Positions 1-9,098 of a stretch of DNA of 64,000 bases are shown one piece after another. This DNA comes from an uncultured Spirochaetota bacterium. GTDB lineage: Bacteria; Spirochaetota; UBA4802; UBA5550. Location: assembly GCA_937872225.1 (NCBI GenBank), contig CALMRZ010000023.1:1-64000 (forward strand). The letters are read 5' to 3'. The stretch's first letter is position 1; each line of letters starts with the position of its first letter. Both the position numbers and the translations under genes were made by a program. The notes under the pieces are model-generated. The model was not told the origin of the DNA and searched no databases. It saw only the letters and a list, made by a program, of their open reading frames with translations.

Positions 1-48
1 GGTATGCCTTTGAAAAAAATCTATAAGGAATTGAATATTGCGGCCTAA
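1..48 (+). CDS. 3' end of an upstream gene (partial)
   Basis: Frame 1 stays open from the window edge to a TAA at 46-48 and encodes the tail GMPLKKIYKELNIAA. AT-rich, promoter-like DNA follows at once, which fits the end of a gene. Fifteen residues are too few to identify a product, and a chance open frame cannot be excluded. Confidence 0.35.
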   Translation, partial: GMPLKKIYKELNIAA

Positions 49-162
49 AAATCGCTTAACTCAAGTAATAAATTTGCTTTATCATTGACTATTTTTTAAT
101 GATTTTTAGACTATATTTGATTTAAAGAATTGCTGACCATTATATTCATTCATATCCATGTC

Positions 163-1839
163 ATGAAGAGAGATAGAATCCGTACATTCCTAATTGTTCC
201 GGTGACAATTCTAACCTTGATGTCATGCTGTTGCCTCCTGCCCGGCATGGCTTATGCCCAGATTAAGGCTGATAAAGCCGGAGGGAAAATATCCCTCGAG
301 GGACCCTGGAAAATCCGTCTGGGGGACGACCAGCGGTATGCCGCGCCGGAATATGACGATTCATCATGGGAGAATATCAACCTGCCGGGAAGCATGATGC
401 GGTACGCCCTGGACAGGACCGGAACGATTTCCGGGACCCTCTGGATCAGGAAGACCATCACCATAGACGCGAAAAGTCCCCGGGATGATGTCGGACTGAT
501 CCTCGGCCGGATCGGTAACGCCGACGAAGCCTACTTCAATGGAGTGAAGATTGGATCTACGGGCAGGTTCCCGCCGCGGGATCTGTCGATGTGGAACCAT
601 CCGCGCTATTATGTGGTGCCGATGTCGGCGGTCCGGTATGACGCGAAGAATGTCATCGCCGTCCGCATCTGGTACTACATGATCAATGAAGTGCGCGGTC
701 CCCTGGCGGTGGCCGCCATGGAGGAATTCCGCAGCAGCAAGGCCACAACGGGGTTCCTGCTGATCACCATGGACTATCTCATCATAGCCGCGGGGGTGCC
801 CATTTTCCTGGTCTTCTTTTTCTTTTACATCAGAAGACGGTCATCGGAGGAATACCTTTTCTACTGCCTCCAGCTCCTCTGCGGCCTGGTGGTGATCCTG
901 GAGCTGTGCAATTACTGGAACTCCTACGGTTCAATACTCGCTCGATTCAAGATCCTCGGCGTGGGATGGGCCGCTCTCAACGTGGTGCACCCGATTTTCC
1001 TGCACCGCATCTACGGCATGCAGAGAAAGAAAATCGAAAAGATTCTCTGGCTGTACCTGGCTGTCGTCGTTTTAATGGCCGCGGTATTCACCACCAGCGA
1101 CACCCTGCGTTTCCACGGAATCCTGATGATCGTCGTGACCGTCGGCATAGGCTTTTACAATTTCTCATGCCATTTTTCGGCCCTGTATAAAAAAAGCCCC
1201 TACGCAAAGCTGTTCGGCTTTTTCGGGAGCGCCGTGGTCATCACCGCGATCCATGACGGCTTCATCTACCTGTTCAAGTTCATTGGGTATGAATTCCATT
1301 ACGGCATCCTTTTTGACTACATGCTGTTCCCCTACGGCGCGTTTCTGCTCTACACCGGCACCACCCTGGTGCTGGTATCGCGGCTTATCGGCATGATGGA
1401 CGAGATCGAAGACCTCAACACCAGCCTGGAAAGTTTTGTCATCGAGAAGGCGCTCCTGAGCGACCGGCTGTCGCAGTCGCAGAAAAAGACCCCTCCCATC
1501 AGCATCACGTCGAGGACGGAGGAGAAAATACGGAAAGTCAAGGAGTTCATCGAGGAAAACTACACCTCGGACATATCCCGGGAGGGGCTTGCCGCGTCGG
1601 TCGAGGTGCATCCGGACAATCTTGGGAAACTTTTCAAGACCTGCACCAACCAGAAGCTGGGCGACTACATCTATGAACTGCGCGTGAGGGACGCGGCGAA
1701 AAAGCTCCTGGAGACCGACGATAATATCATCGACATAGCCTTTTCGGTGGGCTTTGAGAGCCTGCGGACCTTCAACAGGATTTTTCCCAAGTTCATGGGG
1801 GTCACCCCGGAAAAGTACCGAAGACAGAACAGGCAGTGA
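163..1839 (+). CDS. 7TM-DISM receptor fused to AraC-type DNA-binding domain
   Basis: Membrane-anchored transcription regulator of about 558 residues. From this ATG the protein has a signal peptide (about 1-33, ending GMAYAQ), an extracytoplasmic beta-rich domain like the sugar-binding fold of 7TM-DISM proteins (about 45-190, with EGPWKIRLGDD and LWIRKTITI), about seven hydrophobic helices (about 205-410), a short coiled coil, and a C-terminal AraC/XylS double helix-turn-helix (about 455-555, with DIAFSVGFESLRTFNRIFPK). A TTG in frame at 130 is possible, but the ATG at 163 gives the better signal peptide. By analogy with the family it should sense an external ligand and act on DNA from the membrane. 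The ligand and targets are unknown, and the nearest downstream gene is about 680 bp away. Confidence 0.85.
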   Translation: MKRDRIRTFLIVPVTILTLMSCCCLLPGMAYAQIKADKAGGKISLEGPWKIRLGDDQRYAAPEYDDSSWENINLPGSMMRYALDRTGTISGTLWIRKTITIDAKSPRDDVGLILGRIGNADEAYFNGVKIGSTGRFPPRDLSMWNHPRYYVVPMSAVRYDAKNVIAVRIWYYMINEVRGPLAVAAMEEFRSSKATTGFLLITMDYLIIAAGVPIFLVFFFFYIRRRSSEEYLFYCLQLLCGLVVILELCNYWNSYGSILARFKILGVGWAALNVVHPIFLHRIYGMQRKKIEKILWLYLAVVVLMAAVFTTSDTLRFHGILMIVVTVGIGFYNFSCHFSALYKKSPYAKLFGFFGSAVVITAIHDGFIYLFKFIGYEFHYGILFDYMLFPYGAFLLYTGTTLVLVSRLIGMMDEIEDLNTSLESFVIEKALLSDRLSQSQKKTPPISITSRTEEKIRKVKEFIEENYTSDISREGLAASVEVHPDNLGKLFKTCTNQKLGDYIYELRVRDAAKKLLETDDNIIDIAFSVGFESLRTFNRIFPKFMGVTPEKYRRQNRQ

Positions 1840-1851
1840 TACGCTTCCGGG

Positions 1852-2037
1852 TTACTCGATCACGTCGTAAACAAGGTCAAAATGGGCAAGGCACGAGAGT
1901 ACTGCCTTGAGGGGCATTCCTTCGGTGACTGATTTCAAATGGTCATTGTCCACACCCCTGTATTTCCAGGATCCCTCGAAAACATCGATGGAGCCGGAAT
2001 AATCCAGGGAATCAATGTGATAGAGCTTGATTTCCAT
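1852..2037 (-). CDS. small hypothetical protein
   Basis: Possible 61-residue soluble protein starting MEIKLYHIDSLDYSGS. The chosen ATG is preceded by GGGAGAG at about 6 nt, better than the ATG 15 nt further upstream. It lies convergent to the AraC-type regulator gene. Composition looks protein-like (acidic and aromatic residues, no stop-rich bias), but no family is recognised. A TATAAT hexamer on the minus strand at 2199-2204 could serve as a distant -10 box, without a clear -35. Coding status is uncertain. Confidence 0.4.
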   Translation of the reverse strand: MEIKLYHIDSLDYSGSIDVFEGSWKYRGVDNDHLKSVTEGMPLKAVLSCLAHFDLVYDVIE

Positions 2038-2518
2038 GAGGTGCTCTCCCATATCGGTTGTTTGTGCCAGGGCTGCCTGATTGCCGGGCCGCCCTTGTGC
2101 GGTACAGGATGTTGCGGCTGATCCCCGGTTTCCTGCCGGAAATCGTTCCCGGTACAGTTTCTCGCGCCCTGGGTCCGCGTCAATGAAAATATCGGATGAT
2201 TATATCCTGCCAGGCTGTAAAGGGGAGCATTTCATGCCATACCGTCCGCTTCCGCTGTTTGCCAACATGCCCCATAATCCTTACCCATATTGTTTTTTTG
2301 TATACAAATCATGGATTGTATTTATTGGTATTTTACTTGACGCTATCAGTTTATAGTAATATTTTAATTTATCAGCAGTGTTAGCCAAAAACGGGTCAAT
2401 CCGGTCCGATATCACGGGAACCCGGCGCCTCCAATAAAAATATACCGGAGACTAATTATTTTATTGCCGGAAGTCGAAATTATAGTAACCGCATAATATT
2501 TAATGTAGGGTCTGTGGA
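2038..2518. other. long intergenic region upstream of the amidohydrolase gene
   Basis: About 480 bp with no convincing gene. The 3' half (from about 2280) is AT-rich and holds the promoter candidate at 2337-2365. Short open frames here have neither ribosome binding sites nor protein-like composition. No strong terminator was found. Confidence 0.5.
2337..2365 (+). promoter_or_regulatory. sigma70-like promoter candidate for the amidohydrolase gene
   Basis: TTGACG, a 17-nt spacer, then TATTTT. This would leave a leader of about 150 nt before the ATG at 2519. It is the best match in the gap but remains a hexamer-level prediction. Confidence 0.4.
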
Positions 2519-3745
2519 ATGAGCAAATGGTCAATTAGCGGCGGTACGATATTAACTCCCGAAAAAACAATCAAGAAGGGCTCCATCGTCATCAACAATG
2601 GGAAGTTCTCCTCGGTATCCGCGGACGGGGGCGCCCCCATTAACCTCGACGCAGGCAACTGCGTCATCGTGCCGGGCCTCATCAATGCCCACGATCACCT
2701 CCTGGGGACCTACTACCCCAAGATCGGGAACGGCCCCTATATCAACTGGCTCCCCTGGGACAACGACCTGAAGAGCTCCCCCATCTACGAAGAGCGGTGC
2801 CAGATAGAGAACCGCGACCTGTATCTCCTCGGAGCGTACCGGAACCTGGTGTCCGGCGTGACCCTGGTGTCGGACCACATGCCCCATTTCGTGGGGGACC
2901 AGTTTTACGACATCCTGCCCACCCGGGCAATCAAGAAGTTCGCCCTGTCCCATTCCGTGGCGTCCTTCGCCCTTGCCTGGGGCGACGGCATCACCGTCGA
3001 GTACAAGAAGGCCCTGAAGGAAAACATTCCCTACGTCACGCATATAGCCGAAGGCTTTGACGACGAAACAAAGCAGGACCTGAAGGTCATAGACCGCCTC
3101 GGCGGCCTCGGCGACCATTCGGTCTTCATTCACTGCATCGCCTTTTCCGACGATGACCTGGACCTGGTCAGGGAGCGCGGCGCCTCCTGCGTCTGGTGCT
3201 GCGATTCCAACATGTTCATGTACAACAAAACGATGGACGCGAAGAAGTTCCTCAAGAAGGGGATCAACCTGTGCATCGGCACCGACTCGTCCGCAACGGG
3301 CGGCGAGACCCTCCTCTATGAGATGAAGTACGACAAGATGATATACCACCGCCTTTACGGCGAAGACCTGGCTGACGACCTGATACTCAAGATGGTCACC
3401 GTCAACCCGGCCCGGGCCTTCCGCCGGAACGACCTCGGCCGCATCGAGGAAGGCTGCACCGCCGACCTGTGCCTCTTCAGGGACCGTGGCGGATCGCCCG
3501 CCGGATCAATAGTCAACGCCCACCTGCGCGATGTCATGCTGGTCGTTATTGACGGCAGGCCCGTGTACGGCGATGCCGCGTACGCGGCGGTCTTCGACGA
3601 TCTGGGCGTCGCGTACAGCCGGGTCGTGATGGACGGCGTTGACAAGATCGTCATCGGTGACCCCGCCGGTCTGCTGCGGAGGATCAGCAGGGCCGTCGGG
3701 TTCAAAAAGGAATTTCCGTTCCTTCCCATAGATTTTGACATATAG
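2519..3745 (+). CDS. amidohydrolase-family metal-dependent hydrolase (TRZ/ATZ/SsnA-like)
   Basis: A 408-residue cytosolic TIM-barrel amidohydrolase, most like the TRZ/ATZ, guanine deaminase and SsnA group that deaminates or dechlorinates heterocycles. The first metal motif is PGLINAHDHL (near residue 56), followed by His residues in YVTHIAEGFDDE and FIHCIAFSDDD and a late Asp in IGTDSSATGGE. The C-terminal part (NPARAFRRNDLGRIEEGCTA) returns to the small beta-sandwich typical of imidazolonepropionase-like enzymes. There is no pathway context: the next gene, 17 bp downstream, encodes a cyclic-nucleotide-binding protein. The substrate cannot be told from sequence. Confidence 0.8.
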   Translation: MSKWSISGGTILTPEKTIKKGSIVINNGKFSSVSADGGAPINLDAGNCVIVPGLINAHDHLLGTYYPKIGNGPYINWLPWDNDLKSSPIYEERCQIENRDLYLLGAYRNLVSGVTLVSDHMPHFVGDQFYDILPTRAIKKFALSHSVASFALAWGDGITVEYKKALKENIPYVTHIAEGFDDETKQDLKVIDRLGGLGDHSVFIHCIAFSDDDLDLVRERGASCVWCCDSNMFMYNKTMDAKKFLKKGINLCIGTDSSATGGETLLYEMKYDKMIYHRLYGEDLADDLILKMVTVNPARAFRRNDLGRIEEGCTADLCLFRDRGGSPAGSIVNAHLRDVMLVVIDGRPVYGDAAYAAVFDDLGVAYSRVVMDGVDKIVIGDPAGLLRRISRAVGFKKEFPFLPIDFDI

Positions 3746-3762
3746 ATCACGGGGGTCGCACA

Positions 3763-4977
3763 ATGTCCAACGGCGCCGGAGGGCCATCGGGAATCATAAC
3801 CCGGACATACAAGTCGGGGTCGATCATATATTTCGAGGGCGACAAGAGCGAATACATCTATATCCTGAAGGCCGGCAAGGTGTTCCTCACGACGATAAAG
3901 CTGGACACCGGGGAAGAATATAAGGAAGAGGTCCGGCAAGGAGAGTTCTTCGGCGTCAAATCGGCCCTCGGTAAATATCCCCGCGAGGACACGGCCCAGA
4001 CCGTGGGGAACACCACGGTGCTCGTCCTCACCCCCGCCGATTTCGAGCGCCTGGTCCTGAAAAACGCCAATGTCGTCAAAAAGATGCTCCGCGTTTTCAG
4101 CAACCAGCTGCGGCGAATCGTCAAGATGGAGCGGTCGGTGCTGGGCGAGACCGAGATCGTCAACCCGGACGCCGAGCTCTTCAAGATCGGCGAGTACTAC
4201 TACAAGGCGGGCGTGGTGAAGCACGCACAGTACGCGTACAAGCGCTACATGGAATACTACCCCGACGGGGAAAAGGCCGCCCTGGCCATGAAACGGATCA
4301 GGGGCATCGACGCCGGGGAGCCGGCTCCTCCCGATATCGGCGGCCATGACGCCGGACCGGCGCCGGCGCCTCCGAAGCAGGCCGAGGCCGACTTCTCTTT
4401 TGACGAGCCGGACCAGTCAAAGGATAAGGACATGATCGATTTCGACGATTCGACCCACGAGGACGAGGCGCCCTCGCGGGGCGGGGCGGGCAGCACGTCA
4501 CTCTCGAGCGAGATGGACGATTTTTTCGCCGACACCAAGGCGCCCGCCCTGGACGATTTCGACGTCGATGTCACCATGAGCGATTCCCCCCGCGACCTGA
4601 ACGACGCGGCGGACACGTCCTTCGGCAGGGGGAATTACCCGATGGCACTGGAGCTGTACCAGAAGATCATAAGCCTGAACAGGACCGCAAGCCCCGAGGA
4701 TAAGAAGCTGTACGAAAAGGCCCACTTCGACGCCGGCCGGTGCTTCATTGAAATGGGGAAGCCGAAGGAGGCCCTGGACCTCATGTCGAAGGTGCTGCGG
4801 AATTTCACCGGCTCGCCCTATCTGAAACCGGCGATTTTCCACATCGGCATGATCTTTGAATCGGTGAACCAGAAGGAAAAGGCGATAACCTATTATAATA
4901 AGGTCCTGAACATGTCGCCGAAGGACAAGCTGAACGGCGACGCGCTGACCAAGATCAAGCAACTGCAGGGGAAGTAG
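3763..4977 (+). CDS. cyclic-nucleotide-binding domain protein with C-terminal TPR repeats
   Basis: A 404-residue cytosolic protein. The N-terminus (about 12-125) is a CAP-like effector domain (GSIIYFEGDKSEYIYILKAG, later QGEFFGVKSALGKYPREDTA). A TPR-like pair follows (about 140-180), then a Pro/Ala/Asp-rich linker (about 185-270) and further TPR repeats (about 275-400, with FGRGNYPMALELYQKIISLN and the ITYYNKVLNMSPKDK unit). There is no helix-turn-helix, so it is probably an adaptor rather than a DNA-binding factor. The phosphate-binding cassette is altered (FFGVKSAL instead of FGEMALL), so nucleotide binding may be lost or changed. The next gene starts 4 bp after the stop, suggesting one operon. 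Confidence 0.85.
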   Translation: MSNGAGGPSGIITRTYKSGSIIYFEGDKSEYIYILKAGKVFLTTIKLDTGEEYKEEVRQGEFFGVKSALGKYPREDTAQTVGNTTVLVLTPADFERLVLKNANVVKKMLRVFSNQLRRIVKMERSVLGETEIVNPDAELFKIGEYYYKAGVVKHAQYAYKRYMEYYPDGEKAALAMKRIRGIDAGEPAPPDIGGHDAGPAPAPPKQAEADFSFDEPDQSKDKDMIDFDDSTHEDEAPSRGGAGSTSLSSEMDDFFADTKAPALDDFDVDVTMSDSPRDLNDAADTSFGRGNYPMALELYQKIISLNRTASPEDKKLYEKAHFDAGRCFIEMGKPKEALDLMSKVLRNFTGSPYLKPAIFHIGMIFESVNQKEKAITYYNKVLNMSPKDKLNGDALTKIKQLQGK

Positions 4978-4981
4978 CTCT

Positions 4982-5632
4982 ATGGCGATGGCTCTTGATG
5001 AACGGTTTTTCGAGAAGTTCGGCGTCGAGTACGCCCCGAACGAGATCATATTCTGCGAATGGGAGCCGGGCAATGAATTCTATTTCATACAGTCCGGCAA
5101 CGTGCGCATCGTCAAGTTCATCCAGAACCGCGAGAAAAACCTGAGCGTGCTCACCGACGGCGACGTGTTCGGCGAGATGGCGATCCTCGAGGAGCAGCCC
5201 CGCTCCGCGACGGCGATCGCCATAGACCACGTCAAGCTCCTCAAGTTCCACCGCGACAATTTCGACACCCTCATGGCCGGCAACCCGCAGCTGGCGTTCA
5301 AGCTCCTGGTTATCTTTTCCAAGCGGATCTATGACGCCAAGCGGCGCCTCATGATCCTCCTCCTGGAGGAGCCGCAGCTCAAGGTTATGGACGTCCTCGT
5401 CATGCTCGCCGAGCAGGACCCCCACCTGGATCTGCAGAACGAGATAACCCTCCAGGTGACGGCGCAGGACGTGGCGCGGTGGGCGGGCCTTACCGAGGAC
5501 GACGCGCAAAAAGAATTGACACATTTAAGCCGCACTGACAAAATTGAAATGTTCGGTGACAAGATCGTTGTTAAGAAGATCAGGGAATTCCAGCGGCTTG
5601 TTGCTTCTCGACGCAAGAGCATGTACCAGTAG
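4982..5632 (+). CDS. Crp/Fnr-family transcription regulator
   Basis: A 216-residue CRP-like regulator. The effector domain (about 15-130) has a near-canonical cyclic-nucleotide phosphate-binding cassette, FGEMAILEEQPRSATA. A long dimer helix follows, and a winged helix-turn-helix spans about 150-205 (VTAQDVARWAGLTEDDAQKE). It likely binds cAMP or a similar nucleotide and regulates transcription as a dimer. GGGGAAG upstream supports the ATG at 4982. It follows the TPR-linked paralogous domain by only 4 bp, so the two probably respond to the same nucleotide or interact. Confidence 0.85.
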   Translation: MAMALDERFFEKFGVEYAPNEIIFCEWEPGNEFYFIQSGNVRIVKFIQNREKNLSVLTDGDVFGEMAILEEQPRSATAIAIDHVKLLKFHRDNFDTLMAGNPQLAFKLLVIFSKRIYDAKRRLMILLLEEPQLKVMDVLVMLAEQDPHLDLQNEITLQVTAQDVARWAGLTEDDAQKELTHLSRTDKIEMFGDKIVVKKIREFQRLVASRRKSMYQ

Positions 5633-5690
5633 AGGCCCAACGCATCGTTACCGATCCGTACGTGTCTATGCCCACATAGAAAACGACAAT

Positions 5691-5764
5691 GCTCCCGTAG
5701 CTCAGGAGGATAGAGCAGTGGTTTCCTAAACCATGTGCCGGAGGTTCGAGTCCTCCCGGGAGCG
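5691..5764 (+). tRNA. tRNA-Arg (anticodon CCU)
   Basis: A complete cloverleaf folds by eye: acceptor GCTCCCG with CGGGAGC, anticodon stem GTGGT/ACCAT, seven-base loop TTCCTAA giving anticodon CCT (reads AGG), and T arm GGAGG-TTCGAGT-CCTCC. The discriminator base is G. CCA is not encoded. It sits between the Crp-like gene and prfA, on the same strand. Confidence 0.95.
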
Positions 5765-5813
5765 CATTATAGATAGAGCGGCCCTGACCGTTCTTTTTTT
5801 ACGCGGGAAAACG

Positions 5814-6884
5814 ATGGAAGATAAATTGAATAAGATAGCCGAACGGTTCCGCGAACTGGAACTGGAGATGAGCAAGCCCGAGGTCATAGCGGACCAGAGC
5901 CGCTTCAGGGTCCTGACCAGGGAGCGTTCCCAGCTCGCCCCGATCATCAGCGCCTACGAGGACTACAAAAGGTTCAGGCAGGAACTTGCAGAATCGGAGT
6001 CCCTGCTCACCCAGGAAAAAGACCCGGAGATGAGGGAGATGCTCCAGGCCGAGGTGGCCGATTTGAGGCACAAGATAGAGGATCTTGACCGGAAGCTGCT
6101 CATCATGCTGCTCCCCAAGGACCCCAATTCCGGCAAGGACGTCATCATGGAGATCAGGGCCGGCACCGGCGGAGAGGAAGCCGCCCTGTTCGCGGCCGAC
6201 CTGTTCCGGATGTACAGCCGCTACGCTGACCTCAAGGGATGGAAGATGGAATACCTGAGCGTGAGCGATACCGGCCTCGGCGGGTACAAGGAGATCATCG
6301 TGTCCATCCGGAGCCCGGAGGCCTATGACCACCTGAAGTACGAGTCGGGTGGCCACCGGGTGCAGCGGGTCCCCACCACCGAGGCCGGGGGCCGCATCCA
6401 CACATCCGCCGTGACCGTTGCGGTCCTTGCCGAGGCGGAGGAAGACGAGATCGACATAAACCCGGACGACCTCCGCATCGACGTGTACCGTTCGTCGGGG
6501 CACGGCGGCCAGTCCGTGAACACGACGGACTCGGCGGTGCGGATAACGCACCTCCCGACCGGCATGGTCGTCACCTGCCAGGACGAGAAGTCCCAGCTTA
6601 AAAACAAGACCAAGGCCCTGCGGGTCCTCCGGGCGCGCCTTCTCGAAAAGGCCAACAAGGAGCGGGCGGAGCGCGAGGCGGCCCTGCGCAAGTCCCAGGT
6701 CGGTTCGGGCGACCGGAGCGAACGCATCCGAACGTATAACTATCCCCAGTCGAGGCTGACCGACCACCGCATCGGCCTCACCCTCTATTCCCTTGAAAAG
6801 ATCCTCGAGGGGGAGCTTGACCCGGTCATCGAGGCGCTCAAGAAAAATGAAATCGAACAGGAACTCAAGAAGGTCGATATATAG
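5814..6884 (+). CDS. prfA: peptide chain release factor 1
   Basis: Class I release factor for UAG and UAA stop codons, about 356 residues. It has the universal GGQ motif that enters the peptidyl transferase centre ([17 protein letters not shown]) and the RF1-type tripeptide in [15 protein letters not shown] (PxT, not the SPF of RF2). The ATG at 5814 gives [12 protein letters not shown], the usual RF1 start. An in-frame extension upstream would run into the tRNA gene and is rejected. It lies 15 bp before prmC, whose product methylates the GGQ glutamine. Confidence 0.96.
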   Translation: MEDKLNKIAERFRELELEMSKPEVIADQSRFRVLTRERSQLAPIISAYEDYKRFRQELAESESLLTQEKDPEMREMLQAEVADLRHKIEDLDRKLLIMLLPKDPNSGKDVIMEIRAGTGGEEAALFAADLFRMYSRYADLKGWKMEYLSVSDTGLGGYKEIIVSIRSPEAYDHLKYESGGHRVQRVPTTEAGGRIHTSAVTVAVLAEAEEDEIDINPDDLRIDVYRSSGHGGQSVNTTDSAVRITHLPTGMVVTCQDEKSQLKNKTKALRVLRARLLEKANKERAEREAALRKSQVGSGDRSERIRTYNYPQSRLTDHRIGLTLYSLEKILEGELDPVIEALKKNEIEQELKKVDI

Positions 6885-6899
6885 CTGCGAGGTGTAAGC

Positions 6900-7730
6900 G
6901 TGCGCGTATCCGAGATGCTTGCGGCTGTCGCGGGGCAGCTGAAGGACGCCGGCATACCGAGCCCGACGCTGGACGCGGAGCTCCTGGTCGCCAGTGTTCT
7001 CGGCACGGACCGGTACCGGCTCCGGGTCGCCGATGACCGCGAACTTGACCGCGGTGAAACAGCCAGGATAGGCCGCCTGGCGCGCCGCAGGCTCAGCTTC
7101 GAGCCGGTGGCCTATATCCTCGGGACCAAGGAATTCTATTCCCTCGATTTTGACGTGAACCGGGACGTCCTTGTCCCGCGTCCGGAAACCGAGCTCCTCG
7201 TGGACATGGCGGTCTATTACGCAAAGCAGAACGCCGCGGTCGTCGACATCGGGACCGGCTCGGGCGCCATCGCGGTATCGGTGAAGCACAGCAGGGCCGA
7301 CCTGGAGGTGCACGCAACCGACATTTCCCCGCGGGCGCTGAAGGTGGCGCGCAGGAACGCGGTCCGCATCCTCGGGAAAAACCGGATCAGGTTCCACCGG
7401 GGTGACCTCTTCGAGCCGCTCGAAGGCATGCGGTTCCAGGTGATCGCGGTGAACCCGCCCTACGTCGACAGGGGGACATCCGCATCGCTGCAGAATGACC
7501 TTGCCTTTGAGCCGGAAGAGGCCCTGTTTTCCGAAAAGGGCGGCAGGGAAACCACCGAGCGGGTCATCAACCAGGCAGGGCCGTTCCTCACCGGCGACGG
7601 CGTTCTCATCATGGAGATCGGAGACGGTATGAAGGATTTCGTGAAAGAAACCGGCACCGGTGCAGGCTATACCGTGTCCGTGCTGAATGACTATGCCGGC
7701 CTGCCCCGGGTAGCGGTAATGAAAAAATAA
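6900..7730 (+). CDS. prmC: release factor glutamine N5-methyltransferase
   Basis: A SAM-dependent methyltransferase of 276 residues that modifies the GGQ glutamine of RF1 and RF2. An N-terminal helical domain precedes the Rossmann core. Visible motifs are the SAM-binding VVDIGTGSGAIAVSV and the substrate motif VNPPYV, the NPPY signature of amide methyltransferases. Translation starts at GTG with GAGGTG upstream. The prfA-prmC pair is a common arrangement. Confidence 0.95.
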   Translation: MRVSEMLAAVAGQLKDAGIPSPTLDAELLVASVLGTDRYRLRVADDRELDRGETARIGRLARRRLSFEPVAYILGTKEFYSLDFDVNRDVLVPRPETELLVDMAVYYAKQNAAVVDIGTGSGAIAVSVKHSRADLEVHATDISPRALKVARRNAVRILGKNRIRFHRGDLFEPLEGMRFQVIAVNPPYVDRGTSASLQNDLAFEPEEALFSEKGGRETTERVINQAGPFLTGDGVLIMEIGDGMKDFVKETGTGAGYTVSVLNDYAGLPRVAVMKK

Positions 7731-7745
7731 GACCGGCGGGAGAAT

Positions 7746-9098
7746 ATGGCGGCCACACCGATCCTGACAAACCAGTTCAAGAAAATCACCACCTTTGTCT
7801 ATATCCTGATCCTCCTGTATATCGTCAATGTCATCTTTGTCCTGAAGTACAAGTGGGACGTGATCCCCATCATCGTGAACGTGTACCTCTACGTGTTCTC
7901 CTTCTATCTCATATTCAATTTTTCCATGATAGATATACCGCCCCTGAAGGAGGAGTACCGTAACCTGTACCGACGCTTCGGGACCCTGATCCTCTTTGCC
8001 AAGACCCGGGTGTTCCCCTTTGTCCTCGTGTACACGACCACGGTCATCTACACGCTCATCAATTACCTGGACAAGGAGAACTGGCCGTGGAACCCGATCC
8101 TGGAGCTCCTGGACGGCAGGTTTTTCAACACCGTGTTCTATTCGCTCATCCTTCTCCTCATCCTGAAGTTCAACCGGCGTCCGAAGATAACGCTCCTGCT
8201 CTTCGTCGGCGGGGCTGCGATCTATTTCCTCATATATCAGCTCGTGTTCTACTTTACCCCCAGCGGCGCAGTGATGTCGGGTCTCAAAATATTCCAGATA
8301 ACCATCGGCCTTATCATGATCGCGTATGAATTCATGGCCGATAAAATAACCGTAGATGCGCGTAAAATCCGAAAATCGATCATCACCGGGCTCCTCATGG
8401 GAATGCTGATGTACTCCTGCATCGTGCTGACCCTCATCATGCTCTATGAATTCACGTCCTTCGCGTCATACCCGCAGGCCCGGTCGGCGCAGATCCTGAT
8501 GCGGCTTGGGTACTCCTTCCCGCTGAAAGACTTCAAGACGATCGTGACCGGGACTTCAAATCCCTACTATCTGTATGATTACATCTATTATTCCCGGGCC
8601 TATAAGCGGCCCGTCGCCATCACGGCGACCGAATGGGAAAACCTGATACTGTCGGGCTCGATGGAGGTTTCAAACATCATCGCCTTCTATATCCAGTACC
8701 TGGACATCGACATCCAGTACCAGCAGTTGATCTCCTATGCCGAGCGGCGGTCCGTCGATTCGGGCGAGGCCCTCGTCAACTCGGCCTATTACTCGCGGTA
8801 CATGTCGCGGTACTGCGAGAAGAACATGGCGGACATGGCGGAACGCTACGGCAAGGGTAACCGCTATTTCAAGATATGGCTGATCAGGGTCACATCGGAA
8901 TCGAAAAGCCTGGAAACCATCCCCTTCCTGGTCACGATCCTGACCGACATCAATCCCCTCCTTTCGCAGGAGGCGTACCTTTCCCTCGCCAAGGTGACCG
9001 GGCTGGACCCGGCAAAGGAAATGAAGGAACGGATCAACAGCCCCCGGGTGGTCGCGTCATTTATGAAGTTTTATCGGGACTCGCGCAAAACCCGGTGA
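7746..9098 (+). CDS. multi-pass membrane protein of unknown function
   Basis: A 450-residue protein, family not recognised. The first half (about 15-245) is strongly hydrophobic and could form six or seven membrane helices (IYILILLYIVNVIFVL and similar). The C-terminal 200 residues are soluble and helical, with repeats that resemble HEAT-type units (near LETIPFLVTILTDINPLLSQ). The start is supported by GGCGGGAG. It follows prmC by 15 bp and may be the last gene of the prfA operon. Its 3' end overlaps the convergent nth gene by 38 bp. Confidence 0.75.
   Translation: MAATPILTNQFKKITTFVYILILLYIVNVIFVLKYKWDVIPIIVNVYLYVFSFYLIFNFSMIDIPPLKEEYRNLYRRFGTLILFAKTRVFPFVLVYTTTVIYTLINYLDKENWPWNPILELLDGRFFNTVFYSLILLLILKFNRRPKITLLLFVGGAAIYFLIYQLVFYFTPSGAVMSGLKIFQITIGLIMIAYEFMADKITVDARKIRKSIITGLLMGMLMYSCIVLTLIMLYEFTSFASYPQARSAQILMRLGYSFPLKDFKTIVTGTSNPYYLYDYIYYSRAYKRPVAITATEWENLILSGSMEVSNIIAFYIQYLDIDIQYQQLISYAERRSVDSGEALVNSAYYSRYMSRYCEKNMADMAERYGKGNRYFKIWLIRVTSESKSLETIPFLVTILTDINPLLSQEAYLSLAKVTGLDPAKEMKERINSPRVVASFMKFYRDSRKTR

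Noticed and set aside
2081-2384. Short plus-strand open frames before the amidohydrolase gene
   Set aside because: No ribosome binding site, low protein-like quality and overlap with promoter-like AT-rich DNA.
5799-7397. A 532-codon minus-strand open frame over prfA and prmC
   Set aside because: Both genes on the plus strand carry catalytic signatures, so the antisense frame is not coding.
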